Part shown: positions 3,988 through 5,004 of the stretch, piece by piece
How positions within the stretch are numbered: position 1 is the stretch's first letter
Layout of the letters: the number at the start of each line of letters is the position of its first letter
From: an uncultured Clostridia bacterium
Lineage (GTDB): Bacteria; Bacillota; Clostridia; Oscillospirales; Ruminococcaceae
DNA: 5,004 nt
Direction of reading: 5' to 3'
Assembly (NCBI GenBank): GCA_947632425.1
Contig: CANRPG010000152.1
Location: 1 to 5,004, forward strand
Program-made: the position numbers and the translations under genes
Notes under the pieces: generated by a model
The model's input: the letters and a program-made list of their open reading frames with translations, nothing else
Database searches by the model: none
What the model was told of the DNA's origin: nothing

Positions 3988-5004
3988 TTACTTACTTTCT
4001 CTGCGCTTTATTGCCGCTCCTACAAATCCTTTAAATAACGGGTGCGGCTTGTTGGGTCTGCTCTTGAATTCCGGGTGATACTGCACGCCAACGTGAAAAT
4101 CTCTGTCGGAAAGCTCCACGGTCTCTACAAGCCTGCCGTCGGGTGAAGTACCGCTCAGCGTAAGTCCGCACTCTTGCAGCTTGTCGCGGTAGTCGTTGTT
4201 GAATTCGTATCTGTGGCGGTGGCGTTCGCTGATAAGTCCGCTGCCGTAGCATTTTTCCATAGTGCTGCCGCTCTTTATCTTGCACGGGTATGCGCCGAGC
4301 CTTAGCGTGCCGCCCTTGTCGATATCATCGCTCTGACCTGGCATAAAGTCTATGACCTTGTTTTTGCAAAGCTCGTCAAACTCGCCCGAATTTGCATCTT
4401 TATAGCCTGCCACATTTCTCGCGTACTCTATAACAGCTATCTGCATACCGAGACATATGCCAAAGTACGGAACGCTGTTTTCTCTGGCGTATTTAGCGGC
4501 AAGAATCATGCCCTCTATTCCTCTGCTGCCAAAACCGCCCGGCACAAGTATGCCGTCTATACTGCCCAGCCTGTCGGCAATGTTATCGGGGGTGAGTTCT
4601 TCCGAATCTATCCACTCGATATCAACATGATAATTGTGGAAATATCCCGCGTGCCTGAGAGCCTCTGCTACCGATAAATACGCATCGTGCAGCCCTACAT
4701 ATTTGCCTACAAGACCTATAGTAACGGTCTTTTCACTGCTCTTTATGCGCTCTACCATCTGAGTCCACTCCGTCAGATCGGGCGCAGGCGCATCTATGCC
4801 AAGTTCGCGGCATACCACTTGTGAAAAGTTAGCTTTTTCGAGCATAAGCGGCGCTTCGTACAGAATAGGCAAAGTCAGGTTTTCAATAACACAGTCGGGC
4901 TTTACGTTGCAAAACAGCGATATTTTCTTGAATATGGATTCTTCCAGCGGCTCATCGCAGCGCAGGACGACAATGTTCGGGTTTATGCCCATGCCCTGCA
5001 ATTC
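3988..5004 (-). CDS. pyrG: CTP synthase, C-terminal part (5' end outside the window)
   Basis: It makes CTP from UTP, ATP and glutamine, the last step of de novo pyrimidine nucleotide synthesis. The 338 codons present begin in frame at 5004 (GAA TTG CAG reads ELQGMG) without a true start; about 200 N-terminal residues, including the ATP-binding loop, lie beyond the edge. Counting from the first codon, residues 1-85 are the end of the synthetase domain. VGKYVGLHDAY (99-109) opens the class I glutaminase domain. That domain has the oxyanion-hole GGFG (156-159), nucleophile Cys184 in GICLGMQ, the conserved RHRHRYEFN (261-269) and the HPE pair His310/Glu312. The tail KPHPLFKGF is typical. All catalytic residues visible are intact. 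purF follows after 29 nt, so the two glutamine-using enzymes probably share a transcript. Confidence 0.98.
   Translation of the reverse strand, partial: ELQGMGINPNIVVLRCDEPLEESIFKKISLFCNVKPDCVIENLTLPILYEAPLMLEKANFSQVVCRELGIDAPAPDLTEWTQMVERIKSSEKTVTIGLVGKYVGLHDAYLSVAEALRHAGYFHNYHVDIEWIDSEELTPDNIADRLGSIDGILVPGGFGSRGIEGMILAAKYARENSVPYFGICLGMQIAVIEYARNVAGYKDANSGEFDELCKNKVIDFMPGQSDDIDKGGTLRLGAYPCKIKSGSTMEKCYGSGLISERHRHRYEFNNDYRDKLQECGLTLSGTSPDGRLVETVELSDRDFHVGVQYHPEFKSRPNKPHPLFKGFVGAAIKRRESK

Overview
The window reads as chromosomal DNA of a bacterium with Firmicutes-type signals. Two promoters have TATAAT -10 boxes with 17-nt spacers, ribosome binding sites match the GGAGG/GGTGAT class, and PurF is the Bacillus-type form with iron-sulfur cysteines and a short propeptide. 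Base composition is moderate and palindromic intergenic repeats are abundant. I infer a gut-type clostridium (Oscillospiraceae/Ruminococcus-like); this placement is not proven by the sequence alone. All recognisable genes are on the minus strand.

Layout from the right edge, in the direction of transcription. The C-terminal 338 codons of pyrG (CTP synthase) enter at the window edge. After 29 nt comes a complete purF (amidophosphoribosyltransferase). The pair looks like one operon of two glutamine-dependent nucleotide biosynthesis enzymes. Next is about 800 bp without a credible gene (1703-2518), the most unusual part of the window. It begins with a perfect-consensus promoter (TTGACA-17-TATAAT) just after the purF stop. 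It then holds an outer inverted repeat (1800-1824 / 2440-2463), an inner one of about 54 bp (1862-1915 / 2277-2329), and at least eight local hairpins, several of them perfect. A three-way-junction bidirectional terminator sits at 2339-2400. The first ~145 nt after the promoter could be a discrete small RNA ending at that terminator. The 1862-2329 block has the shape of a non-autonomous mobile repeat or a large structured RNA.

Then comes a complete gene for a cytoplasmic GH13 alpha-amylase-family enzyme (395-1702), with a strong ribosome binding site and a GC-rich hairpin just past its stop. It is followed by a tRNA-Pro(GGG) gene with its own promoter, encoded CCA and intrinsic terminator. 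Beyond that terminator lies a 19-bp copy of the tRNA-Pro 3' end fused head-on to what looks like the 3' end of a different tRNA, then a hairpin and short AT-rich repeats.

The protein-coding and tRNA parts are ordinary housekeeping. The candidates for something undescribed are the nested palindromic region with its dedicated promoter, and the chimeric tRNA-tail repeat.
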